Positions 53,973 through 61,792 of a stretch of DNA of 64,000 bases are shown here, piece after piece. A program made the translations under genes and the position numbers. The DNA is taken from NCBI GenBank assembly GCA_964404505.1, contig CAYOKH010000003.1, forward strand, positions 1 to 64,000, in the 5' to 3' direction. The notes beneath the pieces were generated by a model. It was not told where the DNA came from. It was given only the letters and a program-made list of their open reading frames with translations, and ran no database searches. Numbering within the stretch: position 1 is the first letter of the stretch; the number at the start of each line of letters is the position of its first letter. The stretch comes from DAOMNN01 sp964404505 (lineage in GTDB: Bacteria; Pseudomonadota; Gammaproteobacteria; Burkholderiales; Rhodocyclaceae).

Positions 53973-55220
53973 ATGCCGCTCGGCTTCTACATCATCATGA
54001 CGGCGCAGTTCTTCTCCGCACTTGCGGACAACGCGCTGCTGATCATTGCCATCGCCCTGCTCCGCGACATGGCTGCGCCGGATCAGTACGAGCCGTTGTT
54101 GAAGCTGTTTTTCACGCTTTCGTACGTGCTGTTGGCGGCATTTGTCGGAGCGTTCGCCGATTCGATGCCGAAGTGGCGCGTGATGCTCGTCAGCAACACG
54201 ATCAAGATCAGCGGATGTCTGATGCTGTTCCTGGGCGCGCACCCCCTTTTCGCCTATGCGGTCATCGGTCTGGGTGCAGCGGCCTACTCCCCCGCGAAGT
54301 ACGGAATTCTGACCGAGTACCTGCCCCATCGTCTGCTGGTGGTCGCCAATGGCTGGATCGAGGGGCTCACCGTCGTGGCCATCATCCTGGGCGCGGTGAT
54401 GGGCGGTCTGTCCGTTCATCCCTCCGCGGCTGCCTGGCTAGAGGGACTGGGCTTGCCGTTCGTCGAATCGGGCTTCGAGGCCGCCATCGCGCTGGCGGGC
54501 GTGCTCTACCTGATCGCGGCGGCCTTCAATTTCTACATCCCGGATACCGGCGTCGATCACAAACCGCTCAAGAACAACCCATTGTATCTGCTCCATGATT
54601 TCGCCCACTGTCTGAAGCTGCTGTGGCGCGACCGGCTGGGTCAGATCTCGCTTGCCGTCACGACACTTTTCTGGGGTGCAGGCGCGACGCTGCAGTTCAT
54701 CGTGATCAAGTGGGCCGAGCACAATCTCGGTTTCAACCTTACGCAGGCGTCGATGCTCCAGGGAGTGGTGGCAATCGGAATTGCGCTGGGCTCCGTGATG
54801 GCAGCACGAATGATCAGCCTGCACCGCTCCGTTCAGGTCATTCCGCTGGGGATTGCGATGGGGATGGTCGTGATCGCAATGGTTTTCGTCACCCGCCCGT
54901 CGATCGCGATGATCCTGCTGATTGCCGTGGGCGCCCTGGCCGGGTTTTTCGTCGTGCCGATGAACGCCCTGCTCCAGCATCGCGGGCATATTCTCATGGG
55001 CGCCGGTCACTCGATCGCCGTGCAGAACTTCAACGAGAATCTGTCGATTCTGGTCATGACCGGAATCTATGCCCTGCTGATCATGGTGGGGCTGTCCATC
55101 AATGGCGTTATCGCCCTGTTCGGACTTTTCGTCGCGGGCACCATGCTCCTGGTCAAGGCGAGACACGAGCGCAATCAGCGTGAGTACGATTCCGTGTCGC
55201 TGCTCGAAGAACACCGGTGA
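53973..55220 (+). CDS. lplT: Lysophospholipid transporter LplT
   Basis: LplT flips lysophospholipids to the inner leaflet for reacylation. The 415-residue MFS protein has about 12 membrane segments and the LplT-typical start MPLGFYIIMTAQFFSALADN, followed by ALLIIAIALL, then DSMPKWRVMLVSNTIKI and GAAAYSPAKYGILTEYLPH. It converges with the uracil-DNA glycosylase gene, 7 bases away. Confidence 0.92.
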   Translation: MPLGFYIIMTAQFFSALADNALLIIAIALLRDMAAPDQYEPLLKLFFTLSYVLLAAFVGAFADSMPKWRVMLVSNTIKISGCLMLFLGAHPLFAYAVIGLGAAAYSPAKYGILTEYLPHRLLVVANGWIEGLTVVAIILGAVMGGLSVHPSAAAWLEGLGLPFVESGFEAAIALAGVLYLIAAAFNFYIPDTGVDHKPLKNNPLYLLHDFAHCLKLLWRDRLGQISLAVTTLFWGAGATLQFIVIKWAEHNLGFNLTQASMLQGVVAIGIALGSVMAARMISLHRSVQVIPLGIAMGMVVIAMVFVTRPSIAMILLIAVGALAGFFVVPMNALLQHRGHILMGAGHSIAVQNFNENLSILVMTGIYALLIMVGLSINGVIALFGLFVAGTMLLVKARHERNQREYDSVSLLEEHR

Positions 55221-55227
55221 CGCGAAT

Positions 55228-56058
55228 TCAGCGCGGCGCTGCGGTGCTTGCCACGACGCGCGCAAAGCACAGGTCTTCCCACGCCTTTGCCTTGTCTGCG
55301 GGATTGCGCAGCAGGTAGGCCGGATGGTAGGTCACGACCACGGGAATGCCCGCGCGAGCGAACATCTTGCCGCGCGCGGCGTTGATCTTGATATCGGTAC
55401 CAAGAAGGGCCTGTGCCGCGGGACGTCCAAGCGCGATCAGCAGCGTGGGGCGAACCAGCTGGATCTGGCGCTCCAGATAGGGGTTACACGCTGCGATCTC
55501 GTCCGGTTCGGGCGTACGGTTGTGCGGGGGACGGCATTTGACCGCATTGGCAATGTACACACCTTCGCCACGACGCAGACCGATCGCGGCGAGCATTGCA
55601 TCGAGCAGCTTCCCGGCGGGGCCGACGAACGGCTCGCCGCGCCGGTCCTCTTCGACCCCCGGACCCTCGCCGACGAGCATCCAGTCGGCCTGTCGATCGC
55701 CCACACCGGGAACCGCCTGTTTGCGCTGCCTGCACAGGGCGCATGCCGTGCACGCGCGAATGTCGGCCTCGAGCGCATCCCAGTCCATTCCGGCGATGCG
55801 TACCGCACGGTCGCCCTGATCCGCAAATGTGGGGTCGATGGATTCCGTCGCGACCGCGGCCCGAAGGTCCCCCCGGCCTTGCCGGTTCGGTGCCTGCGCC
55901 ACCGTCTGGTCGGATGGCGTTTCGGCCGAATCGGGTTGCGGCGGTGCTGCGGGTGCTGCGCCGGTCCGGCCGGTATCGTTCTCGCGCACGCGGGATCGCA
56001 GGCGCCAGAGCGGTGCCAGACCCATCTCGCGCAATACGGACGCCTTCCGGTCGATCAC
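55228..56058 (-). CDS. Uracil-DNA glycosylase, family 4 (Fe-S type)
   Basis: This 276-residue enzyme removes uracil from DNA. The catalytic core begins near residue 95 with the Fe-S cysteines in CTACALCRQRKQAVPGVGDR and the active-site motif GEGPGVEEDRRGEPFVGPAG. Further motifs are NAVKCRPPHNRTPEPDE with the third cysteine, and VVTYHPAYLLRNPADKAKAW. The roughly 90-residue N-terminal part (rich in Ala, Pro and Arg) is unconserved. The start overlaps the rimI stop by four bases. Confidence 0.92.
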   Translation of the reverse strand: MIDRKASVLREMGLAPLWRLRSRVRENDTGRTGAAPAAPPQPDSAETPSDQTVAQAPNRQGRGDLRAAVATESIDPTFADQGDRAVRIAGMDWDALEADIRACTACALCRQRKQAVPGVGDRQADWMLVGEGPGVEEDRRGEPFVGPAGKLLDAMLAAIGLRRGEGVYIANAVKCRPPHNRTPEPDEIAACNPYLERQIQLVRPTLLIALGRPAAQALLGTDIKINAARGKMFARAGIPVVVTYHPAYLLRNPADKAKAWEDLCFARVVASTAAPR

Positions 56059-56507
56059 AGATCCAGTCTCATCACGATTGCATCCTCACGTCCACCATCC
56101 GCGGCCGGGTAGTAGCGTTTGCGACGTCCTACCGCGGTGAATCCGCAGCGACGATACAGTGCAAGCGCTCGCGTGTTGCTCGGGCGAACCTCGAGAAAGA
56201 ACTGGCTCGCCCCGCGCGCCTTCGCCTCAAGGAAAAGATGCCCGAGAAAGGCCCCTCCGAGCCCTTCACCGTGCCTGGAACGTGCAACGCTGATGTTCAG
56301 CAGGTGCGCCTCGTCGAGGACCAGCAGCATGACCGCATACGCGACAGGTTGCCCTCCGACCCGCATCACCCACGAACTGTAACCCGCCGCCAGGGAATCG
56401 ACAAAGTTCCCGTAGGTCCACGGAAATGGGTGCAAATCGCATTCGTTCTCGACCACCCACTCGAGATCGGCTTCGGACAACGGGGAATAATCAGGTGCCT
56501 CGATCAT
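56055..56507 (-). CDS. rimI: Ribosomal protein S18 alanine N-acetyltransferase RimI
   Basis: This 150-residue GNAT acetyltransferase has the acetyl-CoA loop VARSRHGEGLGGAFLGHLFL and FFLEVRPSNTRALALYRRCG. RimI acetylates the N-terminal alanine of S18. It is translationally coupled to tsaB upstream (four-base overlap) and to the glycosylase gene downstream, a common gene order. Confidence 0.93.
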   Translation of the reverse strand: MIEAPDYSPLSEADLEWVVENECDLHPFPWTYGNFVDSLAAGYSSWVMRVGGQPVAYAVMLLVLDEAHLLNISVARSRHGEGLGGAFLGHLFLEAKARGASQFFLEVRPSNTRALALYRRCGFTAVGRRKRYYPAADGGREDAIVMRLDL

Positions 56508-57196
56508 GGGCGCCCTCCGCGCGCAAGCCGTTCCGCGGTGGTTAGGGCGACCTTGTCACGCACATAAAGCGGCGCAGCACGCTCGGGGGTCAGCACGCAC
56601 CCGCGACTGACTTCGCGTCGTGCAATCATCGCCACCTCCGCGGCCCTCGGCACACAGTCGGCATTCCAGCCGCCAAGGCGATCGGACAGGCGTATGCCTA
56701 TCTCGTTCTCGTAGGTGCGCAGTGCCGAGCCGACTGCATGCCACACGCCCGCAGGGGGGAGCACGAGTTGTCCCGGTGGCAGGCAGCTCGGCTCCTGCAC
56801 CTGTGCCGGCAGTCCATCGGTCAAGCGGTACGCCGCGGAGTAGACTTCTCCCATGCGTGCATCGATAGCGACAAAAGTTTCATGCGCACCACACTGGAGA
56901 GCGAGTGCGGCCAGGCTGCACACGGGAACAACGCCGACGCCGGCCCCCATTGCGAGGCCTTGCGCGACGCCGCAGGCGAGGCGCAGACCGGTGAATGCTC
57001 CGGGCCCGGAACCGAAGGCGATCGCATCCAGTGCGCCCAGAGTGGTCTGCGTCCGGGCGAGCAGGCTGCGCACGGTCGTGAGGAGACGCTCTGAATGGTT
57101 GATCTGTCCTTCGAGGCTGCATTGAACGACTTCATCGCCAAGCAGCAGGGCGACCGTCGCGTGCTCGCACGAGGTTTCTATTGCGAGGATCTTCAT
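56504..57196 (-). CDS. tsaB: tRNA threonylcarbamoyladenosine biosynthesis protein TsaB
   Basis: TsaB is the scaffold partner of TsaD in making the t6A modification at tRNA position 37. The 230-residue ASKHA-fold protein starts MKILAIETSCEHATVALLLG and has LLTTVRSLLARTQTTLGALD and AFGSGPGAFTGLRLACGVAQ. It heads the tsaB-rimI-udg group. Confidence 0.94.
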   Translation of the reverse strand: MKILAIETSCEHATVALLLGDEVVQCSLEGQINHSERLLTTVRSLLARTQTTLGALDAIAFGSGPGAFTGLRLACGVAQGLAMGAGVGVVPVCSLAALALQCGAHETFVAIDARMGEVYSAAYRLTDGLPAQVQEPSCLPPGQLVLPPAGVWHAVGSALRTYENEIGIRLSDRLGGWNADCVPRAAEVAMIARREVSRGCVLTPERAAPLYVRDKVALTTAERLARGGRP

Positions 57197-57294
57197 AGCG
57201 CCGGCATTTTACCGGTTGCCGGGGTAGATCAGGGGAATGGCTCGCAGGCGAAGCCAGAGGACACGCTGCAAGCCCGGCCCTTACGGCGAGACCA

Positions 57295-57597
57295 TTACTG
57301 CCTCGTGCGACGCGGGCGCTGTTCGTACACACCCCGCATCGCCTCGCGCAATTCGCGGTGGAGGACATCACGCTCGTCCGGGGACAGGCGACGCGGTTCT
57401 TCGTTACGGTCACGGTGTGGCATTTCGGCACGACCAACCAGGGCACGCCTGAGTTCGATGTGGCGCTGCTCCCTCTGTTCGACGATGATGTCGGGGGCAG
57501 CGATCACCATTCCGTCGGGCGTTCCACCCGCAAGGGCCGACAGCGGTACGCAGAATCCGGGCACGAGAAGAGCGAGCAGCAATCTACATGTCTTCAC
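57295..57597 (-). CDS. Small secreted protein of unknown function
   Basis: This 100-residue protein starts at GTG 57597 with a signal peptide (VKTCRLLLALLVPGFCVPLS, then ALA-GG). The mature part is rich in Arg and Glu and ends with the helical LSPDERDVLHRELREAMRGV and YEQRPRRTRQ. The tail resembles those of small periplasmic proteins found next to tsaB or ompR genes in related bacteria, but I know no function. It lies 98 bases before tsaB on the same strand and diverges from ompR. The 273 bases to ompR contain no further gene. Confidence 0.6.
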   Translation of the reverse strand: MKTCRLLLALLVPGFCVPLSALAGGTPDGMVIAAPDIIVEQREQRHIELRRALVGRAEMPHRDRNEEPRRLSPDERDVLHRELREAMRGVYEQRPRRTRQ

Positions 57598-57870
57598 CGC
57601 GCCGGTTCCGCAGCGGAGCCTGTGTCGTTCGGTACTGCAGGAGGGTGCGAAGATCAGGGTCAAGAGGCGTATATTCCGTGTCAAGTCGTGCGCAATATGA
57701 AAATACAGCCAAAAGCGGCCATGGTGGGTATTGCGGGCCCGGATTCGGAGCGAGTTTGTAAGCTGATATTGCGTAGCCCGTGCCACCTTACGAAGCGTTA
57801 CGTGCATGTCGTTCCGATCCGTCCGTATGCCCTCTAGCATGCCATCGAGCTGCGCGATAGGATGTGAAAT

Positions 57871-58608
57871 ATGAACGCAAAGGTGCGATACAAAATCCTG
57901 CTCGTCGATGACGATGCGCGACTGCGTGAGCTGTTGACGCGATATCTGATGGAGCAGGGATTTTCGATCAAGGCGGTTGCGGATGCCACGGCGATGGATC
58001 GAGCGCTTCATCGCGAGCATTTCGACCTGATAGTGCTCGATCTGATGCTCCCCGGCGAGGATGGACTTGCGATCTGTCGAAGACTGCGTGCCGAGGAGAA
58101 TCCGATTCCGATCGTGATGCTGACGGCCAAGGGCGACGAAGTCGACAGGATCATCGGGCTCGAGATGGGGGCAGACGATTATCTGCCCAAGCCGTTCAAT
58201 CCGCGCGAGCTGGTCGCGCGCATTCACGCGGTGATGCGGCGTCGCCCGGCGACCCTGCCCGGCGCCCCCACCATGGAAGACGAAATCGTAAGCTTCGGGC
58301 GTGTAACGGTAAATCTCGGCACACGCTCGCTCACCCGCGATGGTGACGACGTGGCACTCACAACCGGGGAGTTCTCGCTCCTCAAGGTTCTGCTGCAGCA
58401 TCCGCGCCAACCACTGTCACGCGACAAGCTCATGGAGCTTGCACGCGGACGTGAATACGGCGTGTTCGACCGGGCAATCGATGTCCAGGTCAGTCGCCTG
58501 CGCAAACTTGTCGAGGATGATCCGGCCAAACCCCGCTTCATTCAGACTGTGTGGGGTTTCGGCTATGTGTTTGTCCCCGATGACGCCAAGGCCGAGGAAG
58601 CGCTCTGA
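57871..58608 (+). CDS. ompR: Response regulator OmpR
   Basis: This 245-residue regulator has a receiver domain (KILLVDDDARLRELLTRYLM, phospho-acceptor Asp57 in VLDLMLPGEDG, Lys in YLPKPFNPRELVARIHAVMR) and a C-terminal winged helix (LTTGEFSLLKVLLQHPRQPL, VFDRAIDVQVSRLRKLVEDD, WGFGYVFVP). The RRRPATLPGAPT linker and overall similarity are those of OmpR. envZ follows 29 bases downstream. Confidence 0.93.
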   Translation: MNAKVRYKILLVDDDARLRELLTRYLMEQGFSIKAVADATAMDRALHREHFDLIVLDLMLPGEDGLAICRRLRAEENPIPIVMLTAKGDEVDRIIGLEMGADDYLPKPFNPRELVARIHAVMRRRPATLPGAPTMEDEIVSFGRVTVNLGTRSLTRDGDDVALTTGEFSLLKVLLQHPRQPLSRDKLMELARGREYGVFDRAIDVQVSRLRKLVEDDPAKPRFIQTVWGFGYVFVPDDAKAEEAL

Positions 58609-58637
58609 GGGCGAGGTCATGAAAACCTAGGGCCGGT

Positions 58638-60074
58638 GTGACGACTGAAGCGCAATTTACCGATCGATCTGCCAAGTCGGACCGTAACGCGTCGACGCGC
58701 TCCATCCCGCGCCTGATTCCCCACACGCTGCTATGGCAGACGTTCCTGCTCATTGCGCTCGTGCTCGTTCTCGCACTGGCGGCCTGGTCACAGATTTTTC
58801 GCCACTTCCAGGAACCGGCACGGGCGAGAGATCTTGCCCAGATGGTGGTCAGCGTGGTCAATCTGACGCGCACCGCACTGATAAACGCGGAGGTTACGCG
58901 ACGCACTGAACTGCTGATCGATCTTGCCGCCCTCGAGGGGATTCGGATCTATCCATCCGAGCCGTCGGATGATCTGCTTCCGCTGCCGGACACCCGTCCT
59001 ATGCAGTTGCTCACTCAAGAGATACGCCGCCAGTTGGGCCCCACCACCCGTCTGGCATCGCGCTGGAAGACGCTAGACGGATTCTGGGTGAGCTTCAAGC
59101 TTGACCCGGAGGATCTGGAGCATTTCTGGGTCATGTTGCCAACGGAGCGCATACAGCAGCCCCGGGCGCTGGACTGGCTGATGTGGGGAGGCGGAGCGTT
59201 CCTGGTGGCACTTCTGGGGGCCTTTCTCATCGTGTCGCGCATCAGTTCGCCGCTGCGCAATCTGGCGCGCGCAGCTCGCATCGTCGGCCGCGGACAGCGC
59301 CCCCCCGAACTGCCAGAAGATGGCCCGCTCGAGATCGCCGCGGTAGCCCATGCCTTCAATCAGATGGCCGGTGATCTCGCCCGAACCGATGCCGACAGGA
59401 CCCTGATACTTGCGGGTGTGTCGCATGACTTGCGCACACCACTGGCACGCTTGCGTCTCGGCATCGAGATGTCGGGAGCCCCGGAGTCGGATGTGGCCCC
59501 CATGGTCGCCGACATAGAGGAGATGGATCGGATCATCGGGCAGTTTCTCGATTTTGGCCGGGGCGAACCCAAGGAACCGAAACAACCCGTCGATCTGGCG
59601 GCGCTGGTTTCGGATCTTTCGGAACCTTATCGCCTGCGTGGAATCACGTTGAATCTGGACCTGCCTTCGAGTCTGGTCGTGCCGGGTCGGTCGCTGCCGC
59701 TTCGGCGCGCTATTGCAAACCTCATCGACAATGCGGTTCGATATGCGGGGAGCGAGAATCCGGTCGATATCGTTCTGACGCGGACCGATTCGGATGCCTG
59801 GCTGGAGATCGCGGACTGCGGCCCGGGAATTCCGGCTCGCGAGATGGAACGGCTGCGTCATCCGTTTACGCGGCTGGACAGTACGCGGTCCGACACCAAG
59901 GGCGCAGGGCTGGGACTGGCGATCGTCGATCGCATTATGGCGTCTCACGAGGGCCGCCTCGACCTCGTTGCGCGCGAAGGCGGCGGATTGCGCGCGATCC
60001 TCAGTCTGCCACTTGCAAAGCGGTCCGGAGACACCACGACCGTGGCAGCGAGTCAAAGGAAGGGCGGAACATGA
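58638..60074 (+). CDS. envZ: Sensor histidine kinase EnvZ
   Basis: This 478-residue kinase has two membrane helices (about 30-50 and 178-200) around a periplasmic domain, then a HAMP segment. The H box is AGVSHDLRTPLARLRLGIEM with His263. The ATPase boxes are NLIDNAVRYA, DCGPGIPAREMERL and GAGLGLAIVDRIMASHEGRL. It starts at GTG 58638. Paired with OmpR it should respond to osmotic or envelope conditions. Confidence 0.93.
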   Translation: MTTEAQFTDRSAKSDRNASTRSIPRLIPHTLLWQTFLLIALVLVLALAAWSQIFRHFQEPARARDLAQMVVSVVNLTRTALINAEVTRRTELLIDLAALEGIRIYPSEPSDDLLPLPDTRPMQLLTQEIRRQLGPTTRLASRWKTLDGFWVSFKLDPEDLEHFWVMLPTERIQQPRALDWLMWGGGAFLVALLGAFLIVSRISSPLRNLARAARIVGRGQRPPELPEDGPLEIAAVAHAFNQMAGDLARTDADRTLILAGVSHDLRTPLARLRLGIEMSGAPESDVAPMVADIEEMDRIIGQFLDFGRGEPKEPKQPVDLAALVSDLSEPYRLRGITLNLDLPSSLVVPGRSLPLRRAIANLIDNAVRYAGSENPVDIVLTRTDSDAWLEIADCGPGIPAREMERLRHPFTRLDSTRSDTKGAGLGLAIVDRIMASHEGRLDLVAREGGGLRAILSLPLAKRSGDTTTVAASQRKGGT

Positions 60075-60107
60075 GCACTGCGTTCTGCCGTTTGCCTGAC
60101 GCAGTGC
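60075..60107. terminator. Inverted repeat right after envZ
   Basis: GCACTGCGT (60075-60083) and ACGCAGTGC (60099-60107) form a perfect 9-bp stem with a 15-base loop starting at the base after the envZ stop codon. No T-run follows. The rest of the interval up to 60370 contains a TATAAT (60316-60321) that may serve the yciI-bolA-ppi group, without an obvious -35. Confidence 0.45.
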
Positions 60108-60370
60108 GGGGCACGCCTTCTCGCCCCGCCGTTCGCACAATCGCAACATGGGTCGGCGCCCAGGGTCTGACACCGCCGCGGGTTTCCCGGCTCGGGTGGA
60201 TCGCGAACCTGCCGGCGACGAGGTGCCGGGCGTGAGGTGTCTGTGTACGGAATTGCAGGGACGCGACGCCGTATGAGCCAGAAGGTCCGGCTTCGTCCGG
60301 CGTGCCGCAATTGCGTATAATCCGGTTGCATCGCAATGGATATGATGTGCTGAAAGGGAAACTGTTCGAA

Positions 60371-60670
60371 ATGCTATACGTACTCATCGGCGAAGATGCA
60401 CCGGGAACCCTCGATGCGCGCATGGCCGCACGTCCTGCGCATGTCGCCCGCCTCGAAGCGCTGCGCGATGAAGGGCGGTTGGTGATGGCGGGCCCCATGC
60501 CTGCGATCGATTCACCCGATCCCGGCCCTGCCGGCTTCTTCGGCAGTCTCGTGGTCGCCGAATTTTCGTCCCTCGCCGACGCTGAACGATGGCTGGCGAA
60601 TGACCCATATGTGGCACAAGGCGTGTTTGCACGGACCACGGTGCGACCCTACAGGAAGGTACTTCCTTGA
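60371..60670 (+). CDS. YciI-family protein
   Basis: This 99-residue ferredoxin-like-fold protein matches YciI (MLYVLIGEDAPGTLDARMAA; LRDEGRLVMAGPMPAIDSPD; ADAERWLANDPYVAQGVF). The conserved His/Asp pair (RPAHVARLE and WLANDPY) is the putative active site of the family; the reaction is mostly unknown. AAAGGGAAA lies upstream. The stop overlaps the bolA TTG start. Confidence 0.88.
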   Translation: MLYVLIGEDAPGTLDARMAARPAHVARLEALRDEGRLVMAGPMPAIDSPDPGPAGFFGSLVVAEFSSLADAERWLANDPYVAQGVFARTTVRPYRKVLP

Positions 60671-60957
60671 GCCGAATCGATGAGATCAGGCAACGCTTGA
60701 GCGTGCTTGACCCGCTGTCCATGGAGATCGTGGATGACAGCGCGCTGCATGCCGGCCATGCCGGTGCCCGAAGCGGGGGCGGGCACTTCCGGCTTACCAT
60801 CGTTTCCCGGCAGTTCGCCGGCAAGACCAGGATGGTCCGCCACCGGATGGTTTACGATGCGCTTGGCGATATGATGCGAGGCCCCATCCATGCGCTCGCA
60901 ATCAGTGCAATGACGGCCGATGAGGCCGATGATCAACCCACAGCAAAGGAATCTTGA
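60667..60957 (+). CDS. BolA-family protein
   Basis: This 96-residue protein has the BolA fold (SRIDEIRQRLSVLDPLSMEI and VSRQFAGKTRMVRHRMVYDA). BolA proteins bind monothiol glutaredoxins and Fe-S clusters. The start is TTG 60667 within the yciI stop (TTGA). The next gene starts at its stop codon. The conserved His of HFRLTIVS and VRHRMVY are the likely cluster ligands. Confidence 0.88.
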   Translation: MSRIDEIRQRLSVLDPLSMEIVDDSALHAGHAGARSGGGHFRLTIVSRQFAGKTRMVRHRMVYDALGDMMRGPIHALAISAMTADEADDQPTAKES

Positions 60958-61739
60958 TGAAACGCTTTTACACCCGACTGGCCATGGTGTTCGTGACCGG
61001 AATGTTTGCCTGTGCGGCGTCGGCCGCCGACCCGATTGCCACGGTCAATGGTGCCGCGATTCCCGCGTCTCATGCAAAGGTGATGCTCGACGAGCAGCGT
61101 GCCCAGGGCGCCGAGGACGGTCCGCAATTGCGTGACGCAGTGCGCGAGGAACTGATTCGCCGCCTTGTATTGGCCCAGGCAGCCGAACAGAGTGGAATCA
61201 ACCGGACGGACGAGGTGCAGGCGCAAATGGACCTTGCCCGTCAGGCGATCCTGATCCGCGCCTATCTACAGGACTACGTTAGGCAGAATCCCGTCAGTGA
61301 TGCGGATCTGCGGCGTGAATACGAGCAGATCCGCACCCGCGTCGGTGGCAAGGAGTACCTGCCGCGTCACGTCCTTGTCGAAACCGAGAACCAGGCAAAA
61401 GCCATCATCGCGCGCTTGCGTGCGGGCGAGAGCTTCGCGAGCGTCGCAAGCGAATCGCTGGACCCCGGGTCCAAGGATCGGGGCGGCGAACTGGGCTGGA
61501 GCAATCCCGGGATGTTCGTGCAGCCCTTCGCGGAGGCGATGATCGCGCTCGAAAAGGGTCAATACAGCGCCACTCCCGTCAAGAGCGATTTCGGATACCA
61601 CGTCATCCAGCTGGACGACGTCCGTGACCTCGAGCCGCCCGCTTTCGACGAGGTCAAGCCGCAGCTTCAACAACGCCTGCAGCAGCAGAAGGTCGAGCAA
61701 CACCTGCTCCAGTTGCGCGCAAGTGCCAAGGTTGAATGA
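60957..61739 (+). CDS. Periplasmic parvulin-type peptidyl-prolyl isomerase
   Basis: This 260-residue protein has a signal peptide (MVFVTGMFACAASAADP), an N-terminal helical SurA-like part and a parvulin domain (EYLPRHVLVETENQAKAIIA, FASVASESLDPGSKDRGGEL, GWSNPGMFVQPFAEAMIALE, YHVIQLDDVRDLEPPAFDEV). It helps outer-membrane or secreted proteins fold. The ATG at 60957 shares a base with the bolA stop. Confidence 0.92.
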   Translation: MKRFYTRLAMVFVTGMFACAASAADPIATVNGAAIPASHAKVMLDEQRAQGAEDGPQLRDAVREELIRRLVLAQAAEQSGINRTDEVQAQMDLARQAILIRAYLQDYVRQNPVSDADLRREYEQIRTRVGGKEYLPRHVLVETENQAKAIIARLRAGESFASVASESLDPGSKDRGGELGWSNPGMFVQPFAEAMIALEKGQYSATPVKSDFGYHVIQLDDVRDLEPPAFDEVKPQLQQRLQQQKVEQHLLQLRASAKVE

Positions 61740-61766
61740 CGCGTAATCCGGATCGAGGCTGACCGG

Positions 61767-61792
61767 GAAGCCGGCCCCATCAGGCCGGCTTC
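61767..61792. terminator. Rho-independent terminator after the parvulin gene
   Basis: GAAGCCGGCC, loop CCATCA, GGCCGGCTTC form a perfect 10-bp GC-rich stem followed by TTT on the forward strand. It lies between convergent genes and overlaps the last codons of the GGDEF/EAL gene, so it may act for both. Confidence 0.75.
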
